From Paraspadella gotoi (lineage: Eukaryota > Chaetognatha), in the NCBI GenBank assembly GCA_051294375.1, contig CM119265.1:27610874-27674873 (forward strand): DNA of 64,000 nt. The letters are read 5' to 3'. Made by a program: the position numbers and the translations under genes. The notes below the pieces were generated by a model that saw nothing but the letters and a program-made list of their open reading frames with translations, did no database searches and had not been told where the DNA came from. Of the stretch, positions 1 through 12,887 are shown in pieces; the first letter of the stretch is position 1, and the number at the start of each line of letters is the position of its first letter.

Positions 1-679
1 CGCTCTGCAGTCTGCATGATATTGACGAATGAGAGTAATCACTATGGACATAATAAATATGCTGTAGTGACATAATATCACGAGCCATTAAATATGACCA
101 TCTGATCAGCGTCATTATGGCCATAATAGCGCACTGGGCTAACGCTCTATCTCAGAACCCAACGGTCCTGGGTACTAGCTCTGGTCGGTACGGTCCTTGA
201 AAAATAGTGACGGGCTGGTTAAACCACCGCCTACCGCCAGATCTGAAGTTCCGGAAAGGAAGACAAACTGACGGGAAATCTCACAGAACCACAGGGGCTA
301 TTCACAACCTCAGAGAAGCACGGCGACCCTCTCTCCTTTCCGTCACTTCAATGAAAATTTTATATTGGGAAAATATTATATTATATTATATCAAAATGAA
401 TTTTTAAAAATTGTAATAACAGATTCGGATTCGTTAGAAAAAAATAAGAAACTTTTGTAAAATATGTTTATATAATAATATATTTTAACGTTAAAGCTGC
501 AAAAAATGTCAAAACAGTTTATCATATAATAGTTTCTACTACAGTCTAACAGACAGTGAAAAAGTAAAGAATTTTGACTTTTTTTAAAAAATTTTAACAC
601 TGTCGCAGACGTATTTGCTGAGAACTGGACAGACACATTGTCCTTTAGCAGATAACTTCGGTAAAAGTATTCCTCTCTC
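1..679. other. No gene seen; AT-rich with a modest GC stretch at 120-350
   Basis: No splice-bounded exon or RNA gene could be supported. Short open frames here look like chance. Confidence 0.5.
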
Positions 680-1290
680 CGTGGTTCTTGCAAAACTGAC
701 AGCAGCGCCGCCTAGACCTCATGTACGCCAAGTCCATCCTGCCGCGGATCGGGGGCGGGATCCTCGATAGGAATGGTTACGGAGGTGGTGCGGTGACTTG
801 AATAATGTTTTTGCCTGAACTATTTGAGCTTCCAAAGTGGTTAGGATATTTTTCCGTGGTCTGATGTAAAACTGATGGTCTGTGCGGGACGCCGGCCCGG
901 GCGGGACAGGGAAGAGTGGTTTGGTGGTGGCGCGATGCCTTTGGCATAGTTCGTAGTCGTCTTGGGAAGGCGGTCGTGGCGGCGGCGGCAAGGAGCGAGC
1001 CCGATCGTTGAGCATTGCCCCTAAAGTATCCTTGGAGGGAGAACCCAAGTCCAGGAAAAGGCGACGGCGAGGAATAATGGAACCAAGATAGCAACGGAGT
1101 TAATACGACGGAGATTCACTGAAAACGCCGGAAGTTATCTCCCGGAGCGGAAAGCGGCTTCGTTGAGCGAGATGAATTCGGCGTCGGAGAAGCGAAGAAA
1201 AAGATGCCGTCGACTTCGGAGACGAGATTCAGCGTCGTCGGGGTCGGCGACTCGACCGAGAGACACTCGTCGTTAGAGCAAATTCTAAAT
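680..1290. promoter_or_regulatory. GC/CpG-rich island, possible promoter or first-exon region
   Basis: About 600 bases of strikingly higher GC and CpG than the flanks. It contains an ETS-like CCGGAAGT at 1128, followed by CTCCCGGAGCGGAAAG. Open frames exist on both strands (a proline-rich frame on minus, 719-1048), so coding strand cannot be decided. A promoter/5' exon or an old GC-rich transposon remnant both fit. Confidence 0.35.
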
Positions 1291-1353
1291 TTAAACAGAC
1301 AAATTCTAAAATTAACCAGACAGTTAATACTGAGGCTTCATATTATAGAATGA
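1204..1353 (+). CDS. Candidate 49-codon small ORF at the island edge
   Basis: ATG to TGA: starts MPSTSETRFSVVGVGDSTER and ends in a Leu/Ile/Arg-rich amphipathic stretch (QILNLNRQILKLTRQLILRL). The frame is open from 1123. Composition is more protein-like than the surroundings, but there is no homology or splice support. Confidence 0.18.
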   Translation: MPSTSETRFSVVGVGDSTERHSSLEQILNLNRQILKLTRQLILRLHIIE

Positions 1354-3558
1354 GGTACCCCTTTTTGTGACCAGAATCTGTTCCATCAACTACCTGATAT
1401 GAATTTCATGAAATTTTACATTTAAGACGAATTCTAATGACGATATCAACAGAACAATCGAGGCGAATTTTAATGATCAACCCCTGACAATAGCCATAGC
1501 TAATGAAATTTAAATGCTTTTTTAAATTTTTTTAATAGAATCAGGTTCATCGATGTCTTAACCATATAAAAATCTCTTTTAAAACTAAAATTAATAAATG
1601 TTTTGCTAATTAATCGGTGTTTGAAGATGCATGGTTCATCGTTTTTCTCTCATATTTTCCCCGAATTATTCCCAATCTGACTTGAACCGCTGATGTTCAT
1701 GAACCTGAAACTTAAGATAAACTAATATTTTTGTGGAAATAAATACGTTTTTGTGGTAAGAGTAATCGTCTGGGCAACTGTTTTTTGCCCCTATCTCAGC
1801 TCAGTTAATTGCAGTCGGTTATTTGTTTTTCGCTCTTATGAGCAACATATAGAAATCTTCTTTACGGAAAAATAAAAAGATACTGGTAAGGGGTAGAAAA
1901 ACTTTTTATTACAAGTTCGAAACCTCCCCTAATCCTAACTAACCCCTGATCCCTAACCACACCTAATCTCTAAACAGTAACCATATGAGTCTTATTAAGA
2001 AACAAATTTCGGACATGTTTTGCGCTACAATCAGGAAAAAACGTATTGACTTGTGAAACAAATATTTAAAGTATTTGTTTATACAAATCAATTCATTTTT
2101 CGCGCCTGATAAAGGACTTACATTGAAGCCGAACATGTCCGAAATTTATGTTCATTTTCTACCTCAAAACATTAAAAATATTAAATTAAAAATGGAATTA
2201 TTGAAGGGGCATAAAACATTTTTCTGACGGCTTCACCTGAAAAAGTGATTACATATAGAAATAAATGCAAAAAATTTTAACCAAAAGGAAGTTAGTTATG
2301 CCTTACCATGATCGATGCTGCAACAAGGTCCTAAAATGGAGAGGGTGACACGAAGACGATGTAAAGTCTAAGACGAGTGTAATGATGGCAGAAAGAGCGC
2401 GTGGAATAGTTTTTATTCAATGGAAAATTATCTACCATAATGGAAAAAAAAATTGTCGCGGTTTCTTAACTTAAATTTAATCTTAATTTATTCTTAACCT
2501 TATATCATTATTTTATAAAAGTTATAAAGCTTTAAATTACCAGAACCGGTCCAAAATTAAAGAGAAAATAATTTATTATTAGATGAAAAAATAATTTTTA
2601 TATTAATTATAATAATTTAGAATTTATTATCTATATATAAAAATAACTTATAAAAAATAATTAATATTTAAATTTTGCTTAATTTTTTTAAAAATTACTC
2701 TTTAAACATATTAATTTCCAAGCAATTTTAAATATTTTATTAGATTTATGATAAAAATTAATTTTTAACAAATAAATAAAAAATATTAAATATTTTATTA
2801 CTAAAAATTAACAAAATCTACTTATATTATTGGATAATGATGATAATGATTTTTTAAAGTTTTTCTTAATTTTTAACCTACTTATTATCAAATATTAAAA
2901 AAAGCTCAAATTTTATTTTCACCAACCATAATTTTGGCGCTTATAAAAACATTTGAAAATATTATTTAAAAAAAAAATAAAACCAAATATTCTAAATTAC
3001 CCTAACCTGAAACCTTTTTAACCTTAAACCACCCCTAACCCTAAACCACCCCTAAACAACTCTTAAGCCTAACCTCTACCTAACTTTTCCCTAACCCCGG
3101 CCAGTGAGAGCAAAAGTAACCCGCAAAAGAATTATTACTTGTAAAAAACAACTTTCATAATCTATCTGAATCTGCGTTTTAAAAAAATAAAATTAAAAAA
3201 AAAAATTTAACATTTTTATTTATAAATATTAAAAAATTAATTATTAATGCTTTATTAATTATTAATTAAAAATTTTGATCCAAATAAAAATTTTTTAAAA
3301 AAATTATATAAAGTTTATTTGGAGAGTTCTCAAATCAAACTTCAGACTTACCTCATTGATAAGGTTTGGCTTTCTAATTTGGATTCGCCATAAAAACAAA
3401 AAATTTAAAAAAATATTATAATTTTAATATTTAAACCATAAAAAATGAAAATGTTTTAACATATATAAGTTTATATTACAAAGAAATAAAAAAATTCTTA
3501 ATTTTTTACTTCCCCCAAAATATTAAGATAACAAAATTTTTAATTATATATTTTTTTA
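1354..3558. other. AT-rich non-coding DNA with CCTAA-rich tracts
   Basis: Degenerate CCCTAA-like tracts at about 1925-1975 and 3000-3105. At 2430-2460 there is ACCATAATGG, an A run and TTGTCGCGGTTT, a diverged copy of the end of the TA-flanked element at 41097. About 3150-3330 resembles the dispersed repeat at 50930-51060 (CTATCTGAATCTG). No gene seen. Confidence 0.55.
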
Positions 3559-3583
3559 NNNNNNNNNNNNNNNNNNNNNNNNN
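3559..3583. other. Assembly gap (25 N)
   Basis: Run of N of fixed length 25, the same as the second gap, so the true size is unknown. Confidence 0.99.
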
Positions 3584-3690
3584 TTTTATTCTTGGCGGAG
3601 GACACGACGGAGACCGAACAAAGTGACATCATATAGAGTCGGAATCTGCCTGATAAGCAGATCCGACTGGTAGCGCCGCCTTCAGGCGAA
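3584..3690 (-). repeat. R1 family terminus, inverted, next to the gap
   Basis: Minus strand reads CAGTCGGATCTGCTTATC then CAGATTCCGACTCTATA, then a diverged CACTTTGTTCGGTCTCCGTC. This is the hairpin start of the R1 family seen at 19911, 32971 and 62004. The gap may hide the rest. Confidence 0.7.
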
Positions 3691-4760
3691 TTCCAAAACT
3701 AAGGAATAAAAGGCGGAATTTCGATGCAGTTCATGTGATAAAATACACATCAAAAGTTTTATTATCATGTCATTTTATGTCATATCATAGTGCAATCAAA
3801 AGGGAAATACATGTAGAAAAATATAAGTCACTTGCCGGCCGCCAAAACATTGAAATTTACCGTTCTTGTTAATAAAGAAATCTCATATGAAAATTCTTAT
3901 TTGAAAAAAGACAGGTTATTCCAATGCCAGTACGTAGTCTTAAAATTACACCGGAAATACACCGGAGGCGGATAACCGTATGTCACTGCAGGCGCAACAC
4001 AACATTTGAATTTTGCAGCTTCTTGTTTTTTAATTCAATCAGATTGTTAACTAATGCAAATTAAATCTATCATTTATTCTCGCAATACTACTGGTCGATT
4101 TGTTAGAACGTTAAGTGCTACGGGGGAAATGGCCAATCTCCTAATTTAAGGAATTGTAAGTTGAATCGTCGGCTCTTTCTCAGAGCCGACCCATTTCAGT
4201 TTGGGCTCTTTTTTCCAGAGCGACTTCTATATTCTATTGCGTCAATCCCCAAATTTATTTTAACCTTAGAATATAAAGCCAAAATATATTTTTAAATTCT
4301 TTTATCCATTCCTTAAATAATTTGCCTAATTTTTAACCCTAAACCCAAACTCTTAACCCTAATCAATTTAGGGCCGGATCGATATTCGAGTTTTGCCTTG
4401 CCTGTCTGTCGATTCTGGGTACTTTCCACTTGTACTTTAAATAAGTTCAAATGAAGTTTATTTTTTATTCAATGAAAGCGTATTTTAATTGATATTTACG
4501 GTTTTAATTATACCCCACTATAATATGCAAATGGAGACTTAAAGAACAACATGATTTCCCAATATCATATCGAAATATTAGCCCGCAATAATTAAGATAT
4601 GCACTGTCTTATCTCAACCAGTAAATTATGTAATTAAAGTTACATAACTGTTTAAAATATAAATTTTTAGAAAGCATATAGATAACAAATATTCTAATTC
4701 AAGTGAAACTACTCACGCATGAAAAATCTCTTCTGAAAATTTAACCGCTTATTTGGGAAT
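3690..4760. other. AT-rich non-coding DNA
   Basis: Contains a CCCTAA-like tract at about 4325-4375 (TTAACCCTAAACCC). Nothing else supported. Confidence 0.5.
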
Positions 4761-4966
4761 TCGCGATTTTAAGTTATCTTTTCATCTTATTTAAATTTCG
4801 CTGAACAAATTTTTCTCTTCGCATACGGCGAATCTCAAACTCGAATTCATGGATACTGGTATCACAGGTATTGTGAAGAGAAAAGCGCCGAGACCGACGG
4901 AGACGGCAGATCTAGACCCATTCGACCGATTACCGATCGACCGGACAGGGACCTGACCTGACTCCT
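4760..4966 (+). other. Open frame without ATG in a local GC-rich patch
   Basis: The plus frame reads FAEQIFLFAYGESQTRIHGY then WYHRYCEEKSAETDGDG, ending in a stop near 4966. The minus strand is also open. Codon-like composition but no clear splice borders and no homology I recognise. It may be part of the same locus as the candidate exon at 5306. Confidence 0.2.
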
Positions 4967-5305
4967 TTCTCCCACTCTTTCTCTCCCTCTTCTCTCCTTT
5001 CCAGTCTCTCTCTCTCTCCTCTCTCTCCAAACCTTACTTGACGAGCTCAGCAGAAGGACCAAATTACAGATCACTGGATCAACAATTTTAGAGAGACGTC
5101 AATACTTCCTTACAAAGTTACCTACTACGTTCTTTCGCCTGAAGATCTCTACTTACGCATTTTATTGATTTCTCTACGATTTTATTGGACTCCTCTTAAA
5201 GATTTGATCTCTATTTCTACGAGATTTCAATATCGTTTCCTACAATTATTACATTTATTTATATTGATTCCTGCATTTTCCTTCCGACATTTTCGAGGCT
5301 TCCAG

Positions 5306-5399
5306 GTTACACCAAACGATTGGAACTTTCGTCAGATTACGTGCGACCACGTGACCATCCTCACCTCCAAGAGGCGTAGAGAAGCCAGCTTCTCCTACA
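5306..5399 (+). CDS. Candidate isolated exon, possible third FTP copy
   Basis: Acceptor GAGGCTTCCAG, donor CTACA/GTATGT, 94 bases, phase 0 in and phase 1 out, the same phases as exon D of genes 1 and 2. Peptide VTPNDWNFRQITCDHVTIL then TSKRRREASFSY. The I-T-C-D-H-V-T-I piece resembles the C...GRYVTI region, but the L-C-E end is absent. A possible following 36-base exon (5727-5762, phase 1 in and out, after a CT-tract acceptor) would read NSLHPLKFLTCT. No other linked exon was found. Confidence 0.3.
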
Positions 5400-5669
5400 G
5401 TATGTCCCTCACCGAAATGAGAACGAGTTTTCTTACGAAAATTCTAAGAAAACATTTACGTTTTTACTTCTTTTTGCACCAAAATTCTGAGCTCTGGCTT
5501 TGACGTGTTTTAGGAAAGCTCAAACAGCATGTGAAAACGATCGACGAAGGACAAAGGACGACGAATACAAACGACGACAACGTTTGTCTCACTATATACC
5601 ATAATCAGGATTTTTGCCGAAATGAGTTCCTTGAACCTCATTTTATGAGGATCTGCTTAAGAGTCTCTC

Positions 5670-5705
5670 CTCCTTTCTCTCTCTCTCTCTCTCTTTGTCT
5701 CTCAG
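5670..5705 (+). repeat. (CT)n microsatellite
   Basis: Short CT repeat, possibly the polypyrimidine tract of a weak exon at 5727. Confidence 0.8.
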
Positions 5706-5949
5706 ATTCGCTTCATCCTCTTAAATTTTTGACATGCACAGGTATTAAAGAAATAAACCAATCCTTCGACAAATTTGTTAGATTATTTAATTAAAAACTT
5801 TAGATTTAGGAATTAATTCTTTAAAAAAAAACATTGGAAGAAAAAATAAAGAAAAAATTGCCTGCAAAAAAAAGATCTGAAATTTAAACAATAAAATCGG
5901 TCTAAAGAAGATTCCCGTACATCTTTTTTGCAAAAAATTTTACCCCGTT

Positions 5950-6245
5950 TTATGCATGATGCATTACGGTCGTGCTGCATGTGGGCATGAATTCAATATC
6001 TCGGCATCTTACTTGTAATAACATTTTGCAAATCACGGATCATCGCCATCCCGAAAGTCCCCCAGACAGTCTGGACAGCTCACAACACCATGGAATCTGC
6101 ATTCATGGAAGCGAGACGTGTGATGTAGCCCACTTGCAGCGCCGCAACACGGCCTCTGAAAGGGCACATCCTCCTTTACGTGATCGCCTCCCGTAAACAA
6201 CGGAAAAATTGAGGCGGCAGACAACCACCCGGGAAGTACGACCAT
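5950..6245. other. Higher-GC segment open on both strands, unidentified
   Basis: Plus frame 5972-6196 and minus frames (for example CPFRGRVAALQVGYITRLAS on minus, with one stop further on) are open. Neither resembles a family I know. It could be a decayed transposon or an exon of an unknown gene. Confidence 0.25.
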
Positions 6246-6417
6246 AAAATTAATTGCGCCTAAAAGATAGTCAGTGCGTCAAAGAGCTTTAAGTAGGGGC
6301 TAGATATCTTTTAACATACATCCACAAAGCGGCAAACAATGTTTAAAAAATGCTTTAACAACTAAAAAATCGTCGCCACCCAAAAACATTATAAACTCTT
6401 AAAAAAGAACGCCCAAC

Positions 6418-6498
6418 ATGTCTGCGTGGCTGGAGGCAGACATAAAGGAGACTTTTGTCTTTGCCAAAATTGACGACAGGGCAGCAAAATTTAAATGA
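6418..6498 (+). CDS. Candidate 26-codon small ORF
   Basis: ATG to TGA encoding MSAWLEADIKETFVFAKIDD then RAAKFK. Amphipathic, with unusually balanced codons for this AT-rich DNA. ATTATAAAC lies about 30 bases upstream. No family recognised; could be a transposon or chance fragment. Confidence 0.2.
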   Translation: MSAWLEADIKETFVFAKIDDRAAKFK

Positions 6499-6499
6499 G

Positions 6500-8590
6500 G
6501 CGGAAATGTGTCAAAAAGCAATTGCGGCAAAAGAAAGAAGAGAAAGTGTGTTACCCTCTGTTAATTTCTTTCTATTTTTTATCCGAAATTTACATTTCTA
6601 AATAAGAGAAGTGAAAGAAGAGCTCTGCCTTTGTCTCTCCTTCTATCCCTTGTGAAACCGATAAGTTACCAAATTTCTCTTTCGTTTCCATTCTTTTATG
6701 ACCGCGAATCACTATCGTCCGTCTGAAACTTGGTTACTGTACTTTTCTCTCATTAAACATACGTTTTTTAAACTCTGTCGACTCATTTTTGACGCCGGGG
6801 GAGACTTGAACGTTTAGTTTCCGCGTGCGAGAAGATAGAATTCTTCTAGAGGAGAGAGCAGCGAGAGAGAGATATAGAGAAAGTGGGGAGAAAGAAAGAG
6901 TGAGATAAGTCCGGTAATATTGATGCGCGTCAGCGAGGCTTTATTATTTCTTTCTCTTCACTATTCTCTCTTTGATATGAGTTCATAAATCTTATAATCT
7001 TCTATACCAATCACTAAAATTTTCACACTTGCCTAAACAAGAAACAAACATTTTATTAAGTAAAAATAAAAACAAACTAAATATTCGATGGTCACGTGAC
7101 AAATTTCCACCAATCAATCAGATCGCAATTGAAAAATAATATCTTAGTATTGTATCATGACGTAAGAGATCACTGAATATTTAAATATTGAAAATTATTA
7201 TTTGAAATCCAAAATACAGAACATTAGGTAAAGGAATCACCGACAGAGACCAACATATTTTGAAAAATAATATATGTGGCATAGATCCGCCCTACTAATC
7301 ACTTAACCTAACCCTTAACCTAATAAATAAATTAAAGGTAATCCAATATCACCAATTACTCATTCACCACATAACACATCCAACCTTAATCTATATAAGT
7401 CCAGAACGTAATAATTCTAAAAAAAAATCAACTATAATTCATAATTATAAATAATTAAATTAAGCATTCTGGTAGATTCTCCAAAAATAAAACTTACAGA
7501 ATATACACGTAAAGAAATAAATTAAAAATTAATAGAATCAATAGCTAGTGTTCATGTCTCCGAATATGATGGTAATAAAACCTAGGTTAAAAATTATTAA
7601 GTCACAAATCTATAAAATTATTATTAAAACTAATGAACACCACTAAGAATAAATAAATATAAATTCTATAAAATATAATAGATATTACAGAAGAAAAAGC
7701 AATAAATAAATACTACTAGATAAAACTTAAAAGTATTTGGATAACAATGTAAATTTTATATGTCAACATTAAAAATAATTAGACAATTGTCTGATTATAC
7801 AAGCATGCCTTACAAATTCTACAAAAGTAAACATATATCTTATTTTAAGCAGGGACGTTACTGAAAAGAGCCAGGAGATGATTCAACTCTTCACTTTAAT
7901 GAATCAGATGATATAATAAAATTATAAGGCAAATTTTTTTATAACTCAAACATAATAACGACAGGCTTTACAGACTAAGACGAATAGAACACAGACAACA
8001 AATTACATATTTATGAGAACGCATAATAAAACTAATACCCATATTGCTACGACTTAATTATTTGTGTATATAATATTATTGAAGAGACACACAAAATATA
8101 TATATACAACAACAAGAAACCTAATGAGATAAATTCGTAATTAATATTAATTAATAATTCTAAAATATATGAGATTAATTAATTTTTTGGGATATTTTAA
8201 TGTCTTTAATTGATTCTGAACAGAGACTCAAGAGCAGTGAATGTCTGAAAAAGGGCAAGCGGAAATTGAATATGTTATATTGGTCAATTTTCTCAAAAAA
8301 CAACTATGGAGCCACATATAAGATGTAACTTAAGATTATACAATATATTCCAGTCATTCTCTATCCAAAATATAAAAATATATGAAAAAAGTGATCGAGT
8401 TTAGGATCGTGTTTACGGAATTGTTCTATTATATATGACTCTAATTACCCAAATATTCTCTTTTTAATATTTATTAAATATAGAAGAGAAAGAAGAGAAG
8501 TTCACACCAATATATAGAATTCAGTACTAAAAAACACGAAGAGATATTCAGCCTAAGCGGCTGTCCAAAGAGCGCAAGAAAATAATATAC
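6500..8590. other. AT-rich non-coding DNA
   Basis: GA-rich patch at 6850-6905 and CCTAACCC-like fragments near 7300. No exon or RNA gene supported. Confidence 0.5.
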
Positions 8591-9185
8591 TTCTCCACTC
8601 TTCTTCTACCTCTCTCTCTCTCTCTCTCTCTGTGATCTCTCTCTCAATGTCTCTGCATTATAGCACAGATTGAAGAAAATGAAAATGACGATTATTTTAT
8701 ACATCAAAGACAAGAAGGTAAGACTGTACCTGACTAATATATATATCAAGCTGAGAAAACATATTAAATTTTTCTTATTAATATTTTATTAATATTCACA
8801 TATACTAATACATTCATTTAGTTAAAATACATTATCTGTTATTAATTCTCTGTTACATGCTTAATTACCTTAGTTTACGATCCATTCTATCTTTGATCAT
8901 AGTACATTACACGCTAAAATGTACTTGCTTTCTCTCTCCTCTCTCTCTCTCTCTGCTCATCTCATCTCTCCTCTTCATCCTCTCATCTCTCTAATTTATT
9001 ACCATATTCCACCAAAAACTTCCAAACATTACTATCCCCTATTTTCTTTCCCTTAACCCTTCCACCTGTCCTAAAATGCTGACCACTGTCCTTCTCACAT
9101 TCTTTTGTCGGAGATCCTCTTCTCTCTCTCTCTCTCTCTCCTCTCACTCTCTCGTCTCTCTCTCTCTCTCTCTCTTCTCCTCAAC
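8590..9185 (+). repeat. Cluster of (CT)n microsatellites
   Basis: CT-rich runs at 8605-8648, 8930-8990 and 9115-9180, separated by ordinary AT-rich DNA. Confidence 0.9.
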
Positions 9186-11084
9186 CTTTATGATCTTGTG
9201 AAAAATTTAACTGTCAACATCAGCTGGCATGAAGACTCGCAACAAGACGAAGAGCTCTGAAAACATGCATCACATAACATTTGCAATTAAAACAGTTGTA
9301 AAAATCATTAAAAACTTTACGAGCTTGTTCGAATCAGCTCAATTCTCGCCTTCATGATGACACACACCGAAAAAGAGAGGAAAATACCACAATGTCAATT
9401 TTTCATATTTACACAAACGACTATTCTTTATCACGCTCACTACATACAATTTTTGCTGTTTTTACTAATTAAAAAATACAAGCAATTCATAGAGTATGAC
9501 AGAAATTAACATGGCTAATTCAAAATGTATTCACAGATCTATCCCTTTTTCCAAATTAAAAAAACGAAAAAATAAAAAATTCACTATTGCCTTCATGAGA
9601 GACGTGTTTAGATTGCAAAAAAATAACCTGTTATACTTTTTAACTCTGATTTAAAACAATAAACCGCTGTGTACAATAATATATACACATAAAAAAGATT
9701 TAATAACCTATTTTGATCAATATGTCCAGCACCTGGTCCATTAAGGCTTTAATTTGAAACCACGCCCACCCTTCCTATCTCTTTCCTTTAAAAGATATTC
9801 ATTGAAATAACTGTTTTTTCACCATTAAAGAACTAAGGATTTGAACTATTGGCAGTACCAAATCTTGTTAAATTAAAATTCACGCCAAAGCACGGGAGTA
9901 TCCTCACTTAAATCCGATTGGAGTACAATACTTAAAATTTTATAATAGAAAACTAAGAGCAATTTTTCGTCACTTCCAGAGACATGTCACTCTTCAGTAG
10001 TACCCATCACACATAACTCAATTAAAAGGGTAAATGCTAATGTAGAAATCAGGCCGAAACGCTCTTTCTTTTTTTTAAACAGTTAAGTACTAGCGCCGCG
10101 CGTCAGAAATCTTCTAGAGATTTTATTCCGATAAACACTTGCCTTTAAGCGCTGCACGTGTTTCGATGAGCCACTTGATCTCGAACTATTGTACAATGAA
10201 TTTTTTAAAACGGTTTTTTCAAAGTAGCACATATCGACCATTCATCCTCCAGGACACTGGTGCATCAAAAATATAATGCAAACAACAATAAATTTAAATT
10301 AAGCTACTCCTATGACAGTGTCTACATTCTGCGGAAAATAAGGCCTATTTTTAATTGCTTAGGGCGGAGCGGCTACGTGAAGCTCACTTACTGACGGAAA
10401 GCAAAGCCATAACCCGTATTATTAGTAAGATTTTACTTTAACCGTCCTTGTTAGAAAGTTTAACACCTCCAATTAGCTCATGCTATAATAGTTTAAGGTT
10501 AAGTTTGGGCATTACAGATAAGCGTTTAGAGTTAGGAGATATGGTAGGGAATAATATTAAGATTAGGTAAAAAGATATTCTATTTAGTATTAAATAAATG
10601 ATAGGATTAAATATAAAGATATATAGATTGAGAACAGATGGTCGGGTGCCTTTCATAAGACTAGAGCCCAAAAAATTGAAATTAAACGCTTTTATTTTTT
10701 TCTAAAAATAGGAAACCTCCAAAGTAAATTAAGTGAAGATGCAAGCATGTTTCTTGACAAACCTTTTGAGACAACTCTACACTTTACGTTTCAGATAGAC
10801 ATTGGGAGCTATTACGGAAGTCGGACAAGATGATGGTAAACGTAAATCTTCAAACTATACCTATTATAATATTATATTAAGCGGACACAACAGGCTAAGA
10901 GAAGAACGTGAAGAGATTCTGTCATATCAAACAAACTTTAAAGCATCCCGGTGGGATAACGAAATAAATACAACAAAGAAATTTTTAAGAATTTTATGCT
11001 ATATTGAATGAACACATTTAAAGTTAAGCATTAATCAGATAATAGCAATTTACAATAGTTTATCCGTATTGACTATGATCATAA
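9186..11084. other. AT-rich non-coding DNA
   Basis: Two short open frames (10483-10671 minus, 10802-11011 plus) are low-complexity and have no homology I recognise. Nothing else supported. Confidence 0.5.
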
Positions 11085-12846
11085 AAAATTTCTCAATTTT
11101 CCAAATTGAGGAATTCTTAAAATTATTCCACAAGGAATGCCAACAATTATTTATGTAATTTGGGCTCTACAAAATTAGTAAAAACTATAAACATACTAAG
11201 CAAAACAAAAAAAAAAAACACAAAAAAAAAAAAAAAAAAGCAACCAAACAATCGCGGTTTTCCCTATAACTTTGACCCACTTATGCATCCGAATATTGAC
11301 AACAAATGCATCATACTACCTACCTTTGTGTACGACAAACTTTAATGGGGCTAATCTGAATCCGTTCTCGTTAAAAAAAATAAAATATTAAAAAAAAAAT
11401 TTTCTATTTTCATTGCCTATGCATTATAATAGAATCCTAACAATACCTTCAATTATACTGCTGCTGCACCTATTTGTATATTTAAAAAGTGATAGTAAAT
11501 ATTGTATTAAGTATATGATCGAACAAATAAATTTTAATCATGACAAAACTCTCAATATAAACAGGATCAACTTTAACCCACCTTACTATACTAATATTCA
11601 AGGCGTAGTAAGGCAATTTTTAAATTTAACATTTAATTAAATTTCTAAAAGTAGGAACGAACAATAGTTATACTACATGAACATTTATGTAATAAAAAAA
11701 TTATAGATAAATTTACAATTTACGCAGTAGGCCATATTTATAGCGTAGTACTAAGACCAATAAAGTTAAAATTCTTAAAACAGTTTTGTTCTAGATTTTT
11801 TTTGCAGATTTGGATTAGTCATAAAAAGTTGATGAATAAGAGGAAAATATCTCTTTTAAAATTCCTTCATTAAGTGGGTCAAAAATTAGATAAGAGCTAT
11901 ATTTTATAGCTGAAAATTAACTTTTTATATTATCTTGAAAATATAGTTTTTAAATTTTTTACTCACTTAATAAAAAATTTTTAAAAAATGATTTATATTT
12001 TCTTTTATCAACTTTTTACGAGGATTCAAATCTGCAATCAAAATTAGAAAAGCCTATTTGAAATTTTTTGATTTATAAGGATAATATATATATATATAGT
12101 AATAAATATAGCAGACCTACTCACAAAAATTAAAAAACAAAAATTAATTTTTTTTTACAAAATAAATGTTCACTGAATGTGATGGTATGTTGTCTCATTA
12201 ATTGACGTTTAGAATTTTCATATGTAACTTTTCACTACCCTTAATATATAATAATTATATATATATAATATGATGGCAGTGATTTTGATTTGGTATTTCA
12301 ACATTGAAATTGAAACTTAAATAACTATTAATTCTTTTTTCCCACTGATAAATATGAAAACTTTCTTTATTAAAAAAACGGTTGGCATTAGTTATCTTCT
12401 CCTTATAACATGGACTCACTGGGTGAATTCTATGCTTTCAAAATACGGTAAGACATGATTTCTTTCACGTTAATCATTCCAATTACGGTATCAGCCTTAA
12501 TAAAAAAGAAACTAAAAACGATTTTTCATGGTAAGAAACAACTTTTAAAGATAAAATTGCTCGTAAGATCTGTCGCGTTTTTAGATATACTACTGCTTAG
12601 GCAAAAAATCGGCACCCATTATATATAAACTTTGTTTTGTTTTTCCACTGCTTTTTTGTTTTCTTTTCTTTCTCGAACTTTCTGCTCTGACTCTCTTTTC
12701 TCTTTCTTTCTGTGTTGAAGTATTTTGATTCTTCACGCCACATAATAAGCGTTTAAATTTTATTTTATTTCGTCATAGTCACTCCTATCCTACAACTGTT
12801 CTCACCCTCAATACTATCCATAACTCAATTCTTTGGTGGACGTTCT

Positions 12847-12887
<41 letters not shown>

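Noticed and set aside
8672-8718. Short ATG frame ending at a GTAAGA donor
   Set aside because: Only 13 codons (MKMTIILYIKDKK) in AT-rich DNA, no partner exon.
10795-10838. Possible exon after TTACGTTTCAG with an I-D-I-G reading (FTP-like motif)
   Set aside because: The I-D-I-G frame hits a stop after 12 codons; the other frame has no family likeness.
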